From Vaginisenegalia massiliensis (GTDB lineage: Bacteria > Bacillota > Bacilli > Lactobacillales > Aerococcaceae): 64,000 nucleotides of DNA. A model generated the notes under the pieces. That model searched no databases, was not told the DNA's origin, and was given only the letters and a program-made list of their open reading frames with translations. The translations under genes and the position numbers were made by a program. The stretch is taken from positions 1-64,000 of the forward strand of contig NZ_UWPC01000002.1 in assembly GCF_900604935.1 (NCBI RefSeq), read 5' to 3'. Shown in pieces: positions 1 through 8,669 of this stretch (the first letter of the stretch is position 1; every line of letters starts with the position of its first letter).

Positions 1-133
1 ATTGGTAAATCCATGTTTTTAATAAACTTGTATTAACATTATACTTTTTGCATATTAATTTATACCCGAGTTTTTCTTCCCTGTATTCATTGATAAGTTT
101 TAATTTAAAGGCTAATTCATGTTTTTTCTTCAA
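1..133 (-). CDS. IS3-family transposase OrfA (helix-turn-helix), partial
   Basis: A minus-strand frame of 44 codons is open from a TTG at 133 to the left edge and continues outside the window. It is preceded at 8 bases by an AGGGG ribosome binding site (142-146). Residues 9-44 have the pattern of IS150/InsJ-type OrfA proteins: a first helix with FKLKLINEYREEK, then a GY(K)L-x-CKKYNVNTSLLKTW helix-turn-helix. OrfA binds the element ends and, in this family, is joined to the DDE transposase OrfB by frameshifting. A GTG at 142 is an alternative start. Too little is visible to say whether the gene is intact. Confidence 0.65.
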   Translation of the reverse strand, partial: MKKKHELAFKLKLINEYREEKLGYKLICKKYNVNTSLLKTWIYQ

Positions 134-139
134 AATAAA

Positions 140-179
140 CACCCCTAAAGTTGAATTTTAAGGTTCAACTTTAGGGGTG
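140..179. repeat. Perfect 16-bp inverted repeat at the IS end
   Basis: CACCCCTAAAGTTGAA (140-155) is exactly complementary to 164-179, with an 8-base loop. The right arm is part of the putative IS terminal repeat. The left arm contains the AGGGG ribosome binding site of the transposase frame on the minus strand. The hairpin would form only in transcripts that enter the element from outside, a known way for insertion sequences to block transposase translation from read-through RNA. Confidence 0.75.
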
Positions 180-338
180 CACTACACGTTAAGATGGCTT
201 TTTTAATGGCATACATACGATAATGCATATTGTTCGCATTTTAATGTGGGTAATGTTACGATATTTATGTACCTTAGAAATATCTAATTTGTATCAATAC
301 TTAGATTTTCTGAAATTTACTTTAAAGGAGAAGATATC

Positions 339-965
339 ATGGTATTAAAAGCAGAATTAAGAGAAAAGACAGGTACCGCCGTTTCCCGCCAAGCACGTGC
401 TGAAGGAAAGATTCCAGCCATTTTATATGGAGGAAAGGTAGAAAATACGCCTTTATTTATTAATCGTCGCGATTTCGAAGCGATTCTTAAAGAAGACGGT
501 GCGAATGCGGTTTTTGACATTGAATACGATGGCAAAAAGCAAAAAGTATTAATTAAAGATTTTACTAAAGGCGCGATTAAGAATGAATTCTACAACGTTG
601 ATTTACAAGCTATTACAGCTAATCAAAAACTTCAAGTTGAAGTTCCATTAATCCTTGTCAATACGGAAACAATCAAAGAAGGGGTTGTTGAACAAGTATT
701 GAATAGCTTGCTTGTCGAGACGACACCTGATAATATTCCGGGTTCGATCGAAGTGGATGTGACTGGTCTAGAAATTGGATCAAACAAGCTAGTTTCTGAC
801 ATTGAAGTTCCGCAAGAAGTGTCTGTCCTAGAAGATCCTGAGAAGACCATTGTAACGATTGGCGTTCCTACAGAAGAACCAGCTCCAGAAACAGGTGAAG
901 AAGAGGCAGAGCCTGAAGTTATTGGTGAAGAAGACAAAGCTGATGAAGACAGCAAAGAGAACTAA
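339..965 (+). CDS. rplY: 50S ribosomal protein L25 / general stress protein Ctc
   Basis: A 208-residue protein of the long TL5/CTC form of L25, which binds 5S rRNA in the large subunit. The N-terminal L25 beta-barrel (about residues 4-90) has the usual opening R-x-x-x-G-T-A-x-S-R and the ILYGGK segment. The TL5 C-terminal domain follows (about 95-180), and the last 25 residues are an acidic tail rich in Glu and Asp, common in Firmicutes. The ATG is preceded by AAAGGAG at a good distance. It stands alone, with a structured region downstream and an IS end upstream. In bacilli ctc is stress-controlled; no SigB-like promoter was recognised here. Confidence 0.93.
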   Translation: MVLKAELREKTGTAVSRQARAEGKIPAILYGGKVENTPLFINRRDFEAILKEDGANAVFDIEYDGKKQKVLIKDFTKGAIKNEFYNVDLQAITANQKLQVEVPLILVNTETIKEGVVEQVLNSLLVETTPDNIPGSIEVDVTGLEIGSNKLVSDIEVPQEVSVLEDPEKTIVTIGVPTEEPAPETGEEEAEPEVIGEEDKADEDSKEN

Positions 966-1240
966 TTAAAAAATTGGATAGGACAAGATTATGAGTAAAG
1001 GAAACGGGTTAGATTAACCTTTCTTGAATCAGGAATGATTTAGGATACTTAAATAGACTTACTAGCCTATCCATTAGATCAGAGAATAAATGCCGAATCA
1101 ATGATGTTTGCATAAAAGTAAGCTTAATTCACTCCATTTTTTGGTGTAAATGAATGGCTGAAATTTATCTCAACATTGATTCGGTATTTTTGCGTTATTT
1201 AAAGAAGATTCCTTGCTTCCCCAACCCAGTTCAATATTAT
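966..1240. other. Intergenic region with two long-range inverted repeats between rplY and queG
   Basis: No reading frame of note. TGGATAGG at 975-982 is complementary to 1066-1073, enclosing about 83 bases. ATGCCGAATCAATG at 1090-1103 pairs with 1174-1187 (one G-U) around a loop of about 70 bases and is followed by a short T run (1187-1191), so the second unit may be a long-looped terminator for rplY. Whether the first pair belongs to an RNA element is unknown. Confidence 0.4.
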
Positions 1241-1292
1241 TTTGACCTTCAGGATATTCTTGCCTATAATAAATGAAGAATGGGGGGAGTCG

Positions 1293-2459
1293 ATGGAAAC
1301 CGCAAGTTTAAAAACTAAAATTATTGCTAAAGCCAAAGAAGTCGGAATTGATAAAATCGGCTTTACCGATGCGACTCCCTTTGATTATTTGAAAGAATCA
1401 TTAGAAACCCAACAAGCTGCTGGTCATTCCACAGGTTTTGAACATCCCATTATGGCTGATCGCTTATATCCTGATCGTATTTTTGATCAACCCAAAAGCA
1501 TCATTTCTATTGCTTTGGCCTATCCATCTTCGGTCAAGGACTCGATTGCGCAAGATAAAAATAATCGACGAGGCGCTTTAGCACGTGCCTCTTGGGGGAT
1601 AGATTACCATCATATCCTACGCGACCGCATGGCACAATTAATTGATTTTATCAAAGCGGAGACGCAAGACGCCACGTTTAAACCAATGGTGGATACGGGA
1701 GAATTAATTGATGTAGTGACAGCTCAAAGAGCGGGCCTTGGTTTTATTGGCCGTAACGGCTTATTGATAACATCAGAATTTGGTTCTTATGTCTATTTGG
1801 GTGAAATTATCACCAACATTGAATTTGAGCCTGATCAACCGGGTGAATTTGGCTGTGGCGATTGCTATCGCTGTGTCAATGCTTGTCCTCCCCAAGCCCT
1901 TTTAGGCGATGGACGTTTGAATGGGCGTAGGTGTCTTTCTTACCAAACGCAAACTAAAGGTTACATGCCTTTGGAGTTTCGCCGTAAAATATCCCACACT
2001 ATTTATGGTTGCGATATTTGTCAACTAGTTTGTCCTTATAACAAAGGAATTGATAGCCATATTCATCCAGAAATGGAAGTTAGCGCCGCTGAAGTTCAAC
2101 CGGAATTAAAGCCTTTATTGACTATAAGTAATAAAGACTTTAAAAATCAGTTTGGCCATATGGCCTGCGCGTGGAGAGGGAAAAAACCCCTCCAAAGAAA
2201 TGCCATCATTGCCTTAGCCAATTATCGCGATCAAACGGCCATACCTAAATTATTAGAAGTGTTAGAAATGGATACTCGGCCCATGATTCGGGGGACAGCA
2301 GCTTGGGCTATTAGTCAGATAGAACGCTATTATCAACCGAGCATTATTGAATGCGTCGCCAAACATTTAGCCAAAGAAACCGATCCTGAAACAATTGATG
2401 AAATGTCGGCAGCGCTAGCTAGCTTAAAAGCCAAACGCTTACCAAAAGACCAACTATAG
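1293..2459 (+). CDS. queG: Epoxyqueuosine reductase QueG
   Basis: The last enzyme of queuosine synthesis, a cobalamin- and iron-sulfur-dependent reductase that converts epoxyqueuosine in tRNA to queuosine. The 388-residue product has the QueG N-terminal domain with VDTGELID (near residue 140). Two [4Fe-4S] cluster motifs follow: C-x2-C-x2-C-x3-CP near residue 188 and CDICQLVCPYN near 238. C-terminal HEAT-like repeats (about 290-380) form the tRNA-binding part. The ATG at 1293 is chosen over an in-frame TTG at 1242 because it follows a strong GGGGGGAG and matches the family start. trmL follows directly; both act on the tRNA wobble position. Confidence 0.93.
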   Translation: METASLKTKIIAKAKEVGIDKIGFTDATPFDYLKESLETQQAAGHSTGFEHPIMADRLYPDRIFDQPKSIISIALAYPSSVKDSIAQDKNNRRGALARASWGIDYHHILRDRMAQLIDFIKAETQDATFKPMVDTGELIDVVTAQRAGLGFIGRNGLLITSEFGSYVYLGEIITNIEFEPDQPGEFGCGDCYRCVNACPPQALLGDGRLNGRRCLSYQTQTKGYMPLEFRRKISHTIYGCDICQLVCPYNKGIDSHIHPEMEVSAAEVQPELKPLLTISNKDFKNQFGHMACAWRGKKPLQRNAIIALANYRDQTAIPKLLEVLEMDTRPMIRGTAAWAISQIERYYQPSIIECVAKHLAKETDPETIDEMSAALASLKAKRLPKDQL

Positions 2460-2475
2460 AATGGAGTCCACTGTA

Positions 2476-3003
2476 TTGAAAAATCATATTGCTTTATTTG
2501 AACCACAAATTCCGGCTAATACTGGAAATATTTCACGGACATGTGCAGCCACCAATAGCACTTTACATTTAATTCGCCCGCTTGGTTTTTCAACCGATGA
2601 TAAAATGTTAAAACGCGCAGGGCTTGATTATTGGGAACATGTTGAGATTGTCTATCATGATAACTTAGATGCTTTCTTTAGTTATGTCGGCGCTAGTCCA
2701 GTCTATCTAATAACGAAGTTTGCGCCACATCACTATGCGCAAGTTGATTTAACGCAAAGTGAGACTGGCGAACAGTATTTCTTGTTCGGTAAAGAAACAA
2801 CTGGATTACCAATTGAACTGATGGAAGAACGCAAAGAAGACTGTTTAAGAATTCCAATGAATGATGAACATGTTCGATCCTTAAATCTGTCTAATGCAGC
2901 CAATATAGTGATTTATGAAGCTTTGCGGCAACAAGAATTTGATGGCTTGGAAATAGTTCACCATTATCGAGATACCAGCAAAGCTCAAAGCCTTAATTGG
3001 TAA
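2476..3003 (+). CDS. trmL: tRNA (cytidine/uridine-34-2'-O)-methyltransferase TrmL
   Basis: A SPOUT-class (trefoil knot) methyltransferase that 2'-O-methylates the wobble base of certain leucine tRNAs. The family signatures are visible: EPQIPANTGNISRTCAAT at the N-terminus, FGKETTGLP in the middle, and the knot segment RSLNLSNAANIVIYEALRQ. The TTG at 2476 is preferred because the protein then begins MKNHIALFEPQ like its relatives and has TGGAG nine bases upstream. An in-frame ATG at 2461 lies one base after the queG stop and would give 180 residues. Probably translated from the queG transcript. Confidence 0.9.
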   Translation: MKNHIALFEPQIPANTGNISRTCAATNSTLHLIRPLGFSTDDKMLKRAGLDYWEHVEIVYHDNLDAFFSYVGASPVYLITKFAPHHYAQVDLTQSETGEQYFLFGKETTGLPIELMEERKEDCLRIPMNDEHVRSLNLSNAANIVIYEALRQQEFDGLEIVHHYRDTSKAQSLNW

Positions 3004-3016
3004 GTCTGGATACAAC

Positions 3017-3044
3017 TTGACAAACAAAAACAATCTTTTATAAT
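3017..3044 (+). promoter_or_regulatory. Sigma-A promoter of the serS T-box leader
   Basis: TTGACA at 3017-3022 and TATAAT at 3039-3044 are both perfect consensus hexamers, 16 bases apart, just after the trmL stop. Transcription would start near 3051, at the beginning of the T-box leader. Confidence 0.85.
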
Positions 3045-3051
3045 GAGATTA

Positions 3052-4618
<1,567 letters not shown>

Positions 4619-4626
4619 GCACAAAT

Positions 4627-4667
4627 AAGCCTCCTAGGCCGAGTAGGGTCTAGGAGGCTTGTTTTGT
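4627..4667 (+). terminator. Terminator after serS
   Basis: AAGCCTCCTAG (4627-4637) pairs perfectly with 4650-4660 and is followed by GTTTTGTT. It lies between convergent genes and may also serve the minus-strand gene that ends at 4677. Confidence 0.8.
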
Positions 4668-4676
4668 TGCTAAAGA

Positions 4677-5888
4677 TTAATTTTTTGAGTGATTTGAATG
4701 CGGTTTTACTAATGCTAGTAGATAATAAAATCCGCACAAGATTGGTATGATAAAAATCCGATAAGTGAAATAATAATGAGTATTACAATGATTTTTCATG
4801 ATGGCCAACCAAATAAACGGAAGCATTCCAACTAAAATCATGGGTGATAGGGAAATGAGAGTAGACCAACGAAGATTTCGCCAATGGCAAGCTAGAAAAA
4901 TAATAGAGACCACTAATGCAATAACCAGTATAACTCGGGCTTCCTTTGGTAAGAGCGTTATACCGAGTTTGCGTAGGATATCTATGTAGTTTAAGACTTC
5001 GCCAGCTCGTCCACCTGTTCGGATGGCAGCTTGATGTTGAGCATTTTTAATAATGTTTTGGTGAAGAATGTTCGACCCAATAAGCCATTTACTGATCCAT
5101 GTTAAGCTATATCCACAAATCCAAGCTAGGCCCGAAACTAAAGTTAGTTTCAAATTATCCCAGAATAAACGAACTTCTGATCGATTTTTAAGGCACAGGG
5201 CAAGGGCATAAGGGATAGCATAGGTTAAAAGAGGGGCAGTAAGTAAGTCAAAGAAATTTGTTAAACTGGCAATGATGAAGAATGCCCAAAACCAATGGTA
5301 TAGATTTGCTTTTTGATGCCGATCTAAAAAGATGATAAGTAATTGTCCCAAACTAAAAATCACAAAGATTGGCAGGTATTGTAAAGAAAGAGGAAAAATC
5401 CAAAAATGAATCATTCCTAAACAGAGTCCATAGACTAAACAATAGGCTAAACCAAGATAGCGATAAAGTTGGATGGTAGTTAGAATTAATAATAGGAAGA
5501 CTAAGCTGATGGCAAAGTAGCGTATGCTCGTATAGTCAACGTAGGCTAGCATAGGTCGAACAATAGCGATCGTGCCAAACCAATAGCGAACATAGCCTGA
5601 ATTCGACATCCCAGCTTGTAGAGGAGGGAGTTGATCTTTATTGCGTAATTTTTGGAAAATAAGATTGTCGGTAAAGGTATCAAGTTTACTGCCATCGTAG
5701 TGTTGCATCACGACCCACCGTTTGGGTTCATCCCGAATGGTATGGGTAGATTGTTCCCATTTTTCCATAATTTGTTCATCACTAACTTGATAGGCTCCCC
5801 AAAGACTTGTTATATATATTCCTAAAAGCAGAGCAAAAGTTAAAATCATACAACTTAGAAATTTTATAATATTAAGCTTGCTGTTCAT
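4677..5888 (-). CDS. Polytopic membrane protein, probable GT-C type glycosyltransferase
   Basis: I do not recognise the exact family. The 403-residue protein has one N-terminal membrane helix (about 10-30). A long presumably extracellular loop follows (about 31-115), with acidic and aromatic residues including HYDGSKLDTFTDNL. About eight or nine further membrane helices come next, and a short basic tail ends the protein. This is the layout of GT-C glycosyltransferases, which transfer sugars from undecaprenyl-phosphate carriers outside the membrane. Support comes from context: it overlaps the upstream GT2 gene by 17 bases, and that enzyme has the form of one that makes lipid-linked sugars. The acceptor (wall polymer, lipoteichoic acid or protein) cannot be told. 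Confidence 0.6.
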   Translation of the reverse strand: MNSKLNIIKFLSCMILTFALLLGIYITSLWGAYQVSDEQIMEKWEQSTHTIRDEPKRWVVMQHYDGSKLDTFTDNLIFQKLRNKDQLPPLQAGMSNSGYVRYWFGTIAIVRPMLAYVDYTSIRYFAISLVFLLLILTTIQLYRYLGLAYCLVYGLCLGMIHFWIFPLSLQYLPIFVIFSLGQLLIIFLDRHQKANLYHWFWAFFIIASLTNFFDLLTAPLLTYAIPYALALCLKNRSEVRLFWDNLKLTLVSGLAWICGYSLTWISKWLIGSNILHQNIIKNAQHQAAIRTGGRAGEVLNYIDILRKLGITLLPKEARVILVIALVVSIIFLACHWRNLRWSTLISLSPMILVGMLPFIWLAIMKNHCNTHYYFTYRIFIIPILCGFYYLLALVKPHSNHSKN

Positions 5889-6831
5889 GATCGAGTAGCT
5901 CCTTAAAATTATGGGCTTTGATAAGTTCTAGTTCAAAGTTTTGCTTTTCTTGGTGAACAATGACATCTAGAATTATACCTGCTAAGAAGAAGGCGAGAGC
6001 CGCCATCATGATAAAGCCTGCCATAATAAGACTTGGGAAGCGTGGTACAAGTCCTGTAATAAGAAAATTATGAAATAGCGGAATAAAGAGACATAATGAA
6101 ATAGTAGCTAAAATTAAGGAAATAAGACTCATAAAGCGGAAAGGCTGATAGTTCTTGAATAAACGTAAGATAGTCATAATCACTTTGAATCCATCAGAAT
6201 AAGTGTTAAGTTTAGATTCACTTCCTTGAGGACGGTCGCGATATTCAATAATGACATTTTCAAGTGGTAATTGTTTATCTAAAGCATGGATGGTCATTTC
6301 AGTTTCGATTTCAAATCCTTTAGATAAGATTGGGAATGTTTTAACGAATTCAAATGAGAAGGCCCGATACCCTGTCATGATATCGCGAATATTGTTTTTG
6401 AATATATGATTAATTAGAGCCCGAACCATTCGGTTACCGGTATTATGGAAAGGACGTTTATTTTCTTCAAAATAGGTTGAACTGAGACGGTCTCCGATGA
6501 CCATATCAGCACGACCCGCTAAAATAGGCTCAACCATTTGAGCAGCCATATCAGCTGGATAAGTGTTATCGCCGTCGATCATTAGATAGCAATCAGCATT
6601 AATTTCCCGAAACATTTTACGAATGACAAAGCCTTTTCCTTGTTGAGGTGCCAAGCGAACGATTGCCCCAGCTTGTTCTGCCAATTCTGCTGTCCGGTCA
6701 GTGGAATTGTTGTCATAAACATAGATATCGGCTTGTGGCAAATGCTGTTTAAAGTCATTAATGACTGTTTCAATTGTTTTTTCTTCGTTATAACAAGGAA
6801 TTAAAACAGCGATGATTGGTTTTTTTAACAT
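5872..6831 (-). CDS. Glycosyltransferase family 2, polyprenyl-phosphate sugar synthase type
   Basis: A 319-residue GT-A enzyme. The catalytic domain (about 1-220) begins with IPCYNEEKTIETVI, has the DNNSTDRT nucleotide-binding loop and the metal-binding DGDNTYP motif. The C-terminus carries two membrane helices (about 233-255 and 263-290), as in GtrB, DPM1 and CsbB-type enzymes that load a sugar on undecaprenyl phosphate. The start has AAGGAG upstream. It is translationally coupled to the downstream membrane protein, and the pair probably forms a lipid-linked sugar donor plus transferase module. No GtrA-type flippase is adjacent. Confidence 0.85.
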   Translation of the reverse strand: MLKKPIIAVLIPCYNEEKTIETVINDFKQHLPQADIYVYDNNSTDRTAELAEQAGAIVRLAPQQGKGFVIRKMFREINADCYLMIDGDNTYPADMAAQMVEPILAGRADMVIGDRLSSTYFEENKRPFHNTGNRMVRALINHIFKNNIRDIMTGYRAFSFEFVKTFPILSKGFEIETEMTIHALDKQLPLENVIIEYRDRPQGSESKLNTYSDGFKVIMTILRLFKNYQPFRFMSLISLILATISLCLFIPLFHNFLITGLVPRFPSLIMAGFIMMAALAFFLAGIILDVIVHQEKQNFELELIKAHNFKELLDHEQQA

Positions 6832-6955
6832 AGAGGGGCTCCTTCATGAAAGCTTGATATAATAGTGTTTTTATTAATATAGTATAGAAATTTAATCTTA
6901 ACTTGTAAAGCTTAATTTTTTATTTACGAAAAAGGCCCTCAAAAATTCACACATT

Positions 6956-6983
6956 AAAACCCATTCCGCAGGGAATGGGTTTT
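6956..6983 (-). terminator. Terminator after cysE
   Basis: A 12-bp perfect hairpin (6956-6967 with 6972-6983, loop of four) sits 4 bases past the cysE stop. The T run on the minus strand is formed by the stem end and following bases. Confidence 0.75.
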
Positions 6984-6987
6984 GATT

Positions 6988-7536
6988 TTAGAAAATGTGT
7001 ACTTGATCAGGTTGATGAGGGATGATGCGAGCAGGTACACCCACCGCTGTTGAGTAAGGTGGAATATCATGGAGAACGACTGCACCCGCACCTATTTTGC
7101 TGTGATGACCAATGGTGACGTTACCCAAAATGGTAGCCCTTGAACCGATAATAACATCATGTTCAACCGTTGGGTGGCGTTTTATACCTTTTTCTTTACC
7201 GGTTCCTCCTAGAGTGACACCATGATACATCATCACTCGGTCGCCGATAATGGCTGTTTCGCCAATAACAACGCCCGCCCCATGGTCGATGAAGACATGA
7301 CGACCAATGGTAGCACCGGGATGAATTTCAATTCCTGTCCTGTGTTTAGCTCGTTCAGACAACCAACGGGAGAGAAAATAACGTTTTTTTAAATAGTGCT
7401 TTTTGGCATGAGCATGGGCTCGCATAGCACGAATGCTCGGAAATAGGAAGAATGCCTCGGCCAGACTATGGCAAGACGGATCCATTTCATAAATAAATTT
7501 TGCTTCATCAAGCCAATGTTGAAACCATTTAATCAT
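6988..7536 (-). CDS. cysE: Serine O-acetyltransferase
   Basis: Makes O-acetylserine from serine and acetyl-CoA, the first step of cysteine synthesis. The 182-residue product has the N-terminal helical part ending in HAHAKKHYLKKRYFLSRWLSER. The left-handed beta-helix follows (about 68-170), with hexapeptide repeats such as GIEIHPGATIGRHVFIDHG and VTLGGTGK. The start at 7536 is chosen because it overlaps the cysK stop by eight bases (ATGATTAA) and gives the family length. A longer in-frame extension to 7662 lies inside cysK. Translation is likely coupled to cysK, and the two enzymes form the cysteine synthase complex. Confidence 0.93.
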   Translation of the reverse strand: MIKWFQHWLDEAKFIYEMDPSCHSLAEAFFLFPSIRAMRAHAHAKKHYLKKRYFLSRWLSERAKHRTGIEIHPGATIGRHVFIDHGAGVVIGETAIIGDRVMMYHGVTLGGTGKEKGIKRHPTVEHDVIIGSRATILGNVTIGHHSKIGAGAVVLHDIPPYSTAVGVPARIIPHQPDQVHIF

Positions 7537-8437
7537 TAAAAATACCAGATGAGAGGTAGCGTTCGCCGGTATCTGGGAGGACTGTGACAACTTTTTTACC
7601 GCTGCCAAGTTTTTTGGCAAGTTCACGAGCTGCAAATAAATTGGCGCCCGCTGAGATACCACTCAATATTCCTTTCGTTTTTGCTAGTTCTAAGGTAGTT
7701 TGAATTGCTTGATCATTTTCGACAGTGAAAACATGATCAATAACATCAGCATGATAATTGGCTGGAACAAAGTTAGCCCCAATTCCTTGAATTTTGTGTG
7801 GTCCTGCTTGTCCTTGAGATAACAAAGGTGAAGCGCTTGGTTCAACAGCCCAAACGGTTATTTCAGGGCGATGAGTTTTTAAGCTTTTTCCTACCCCAGA
7901 TACAGTGCCTCCCGTGCCGACTCCCGCTACAAAGCCATCCAGATCAGGTAGATCCTCAATGATTTCAGGACCGGTCGTTTCAACGTGAGCCGATACATTG
8001 GCCGGATTAGTAAATTGACCAAAAATAGGAGCATTAAGTTCCTCGGCTAATTCTTGAGCTTGATCAACGGCTCCTTGCATCCCTTTAGCAGCAGGGGTCA
8101 AGACTAATTTCGCTCCATAGGCTGTCATCAAATTTCGTCTTTCAACAGACATGGAATCTGGCATTACTAAGATAACTTTTAACTGTTTAGCTGCACCGAC
8201 CATGGCCAAACCGACACCTGTATTGCCACTAGTCGGTTCAATTATAGTATCTCCTTCTTTTAAGATACCTTTGGCAAAAAGATCGTTGACAATATAAAGG
8301 ACTGCTCGGTCTTTTATTGAACCACTTGGGTTTTTGCTTTCAAGCTTGACATAAATGTCAGCGGCTTGTTCATCTAATGCGCCGAGATGAATGAGGGGTG
8401 TACGCCCAATCGTTTCTAAAATATTTTCGTATAACAT
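7529..8437 (-). CDS. cysK: Cysteine synthase A (O-acetylserine sulfhydrylase)
   Basis: PLP enzyme that makes cysteine from O-acetylserine and sulfide. The 302-residue protein has the PLP-lysine motif NPSGSIKDRA near residue 40. It also has the substrate loop PTSGNTGVGLAMV near 69 and the phosphate-binding GTGGTVSGVGK near 175. The ATG follows AAGGAGG. It heads the cysK-cysE pair. The 230-base upstream region contains no obvious T-box; a CymR-type site could not be confirmed by eye. Confidence 0.96.
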   Translation of the reverse strand: MLYENILETIGRTPLIHLGALDEQAADIYVKLESKNPSGSIKDRAVLYIVNDLFAKGILKEGDTIIEPTSGNTGVGLAMVGAAKQLKVILVMPDSMSVERRNLMTAYGAKLVLTPAAKGMQGAVDQAQELAEELNAPIFGQFTNPANVSAHVETTGPEIIEDLPDLDGFVAGVGTGGTVSGVGKSLKTHRPEITVWAVEPSASPLLSQGQAGPHKIQGIGANFVPANYHADVIDHVFTVENDQAIQTTLELAKTKGILSGISAGANLFAARELAKKLGSGKKVVTVLPDTGERYLSSGIFND

Positions 8438-8626
8438 ATTATGAACCTCCTTGTAGGTACGTTAGCGTGGGAGCAAATAGGTACTTTATATAGTAACTTA
8501 TTTGGACCAAATTGCAAAACAAAAATACGATTTTATTCAAATAACCATTTGTTAGTGGTTTTAGCATAGCTTATTTGGCTTGAAGAATAAAGAAGAATGC
8601 TTCAGCTAATCAATGGATTTCAAGCA

Positions 8627-8657
8627 TAAAAAAGAAGTTAGCCAAGTGCTAACTTCT
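8627..8657 (-). terminator. Terminator after the metal ATPase gene
   Basis: On the minus strand, AGAAGTTAGC (8648-8657) pairs with 8633-8642 and is followed by TTTTTTAT, 13 bases after the ATPase stop. A standard intrinsic terminator. Confidence 0.85.
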
Positions 8658-8669
8658 GAGATACTGAAA

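Larger units (their letters stand above)
1..186 (-). mobile_element. 5' end of an IS150-group (IS3 family) insertion sequence, cut by the window edge
   Basis: Read on the minus strand from position 186 downward, the sequence begins TGTAGTGCACCCC and continues TAAAGTTGAAC. This strongly resembles the terminal inverted repeat of IS150-type elements (TG start, GCACCC core, GTTG). A transposase-like reading frame starts about 50 bases inside this end. The other end and the body of the element lie beyond position 1, so the target duplication and completeness cannot be judged. The element ends about 150 bases upstream of rplY, on the opposite strand. The family assignment rests on recall of the IS150 terminus, not on a search. 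Confidence 0.65.

Noticed and set aside
632-955. 107-codon minus-strand frame opposite rplY, and many similar frames opposite other genes
   Set aside because: Shadow frames of well-supported genes, with low-complexity products and no ribosome binding sites.
1242-1292. TTG start giving a longer QueG
   Set aside because: The added residues cover the GGGGGGAG ribosome site and have no counterpart in the family.
4798-4989. Plus-strand frame opposite the GT-C gene
   Set aside because: No family likeness, no ribosome site, and it lies within a well-formed minus-strand membrane protein gene.
7537-7662. Longer cysE reading frame inside cysK
   Set aside because: It would overlap cysK by over 130 bases; the start at 7536 gives the ATGATTAA overlap and the family length.
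8440-8626. CymR- or T-box-type control upstream of cysK
   Set aside because: No T-box core is present, and no palindrome matching a CymR site could be supported by eye.
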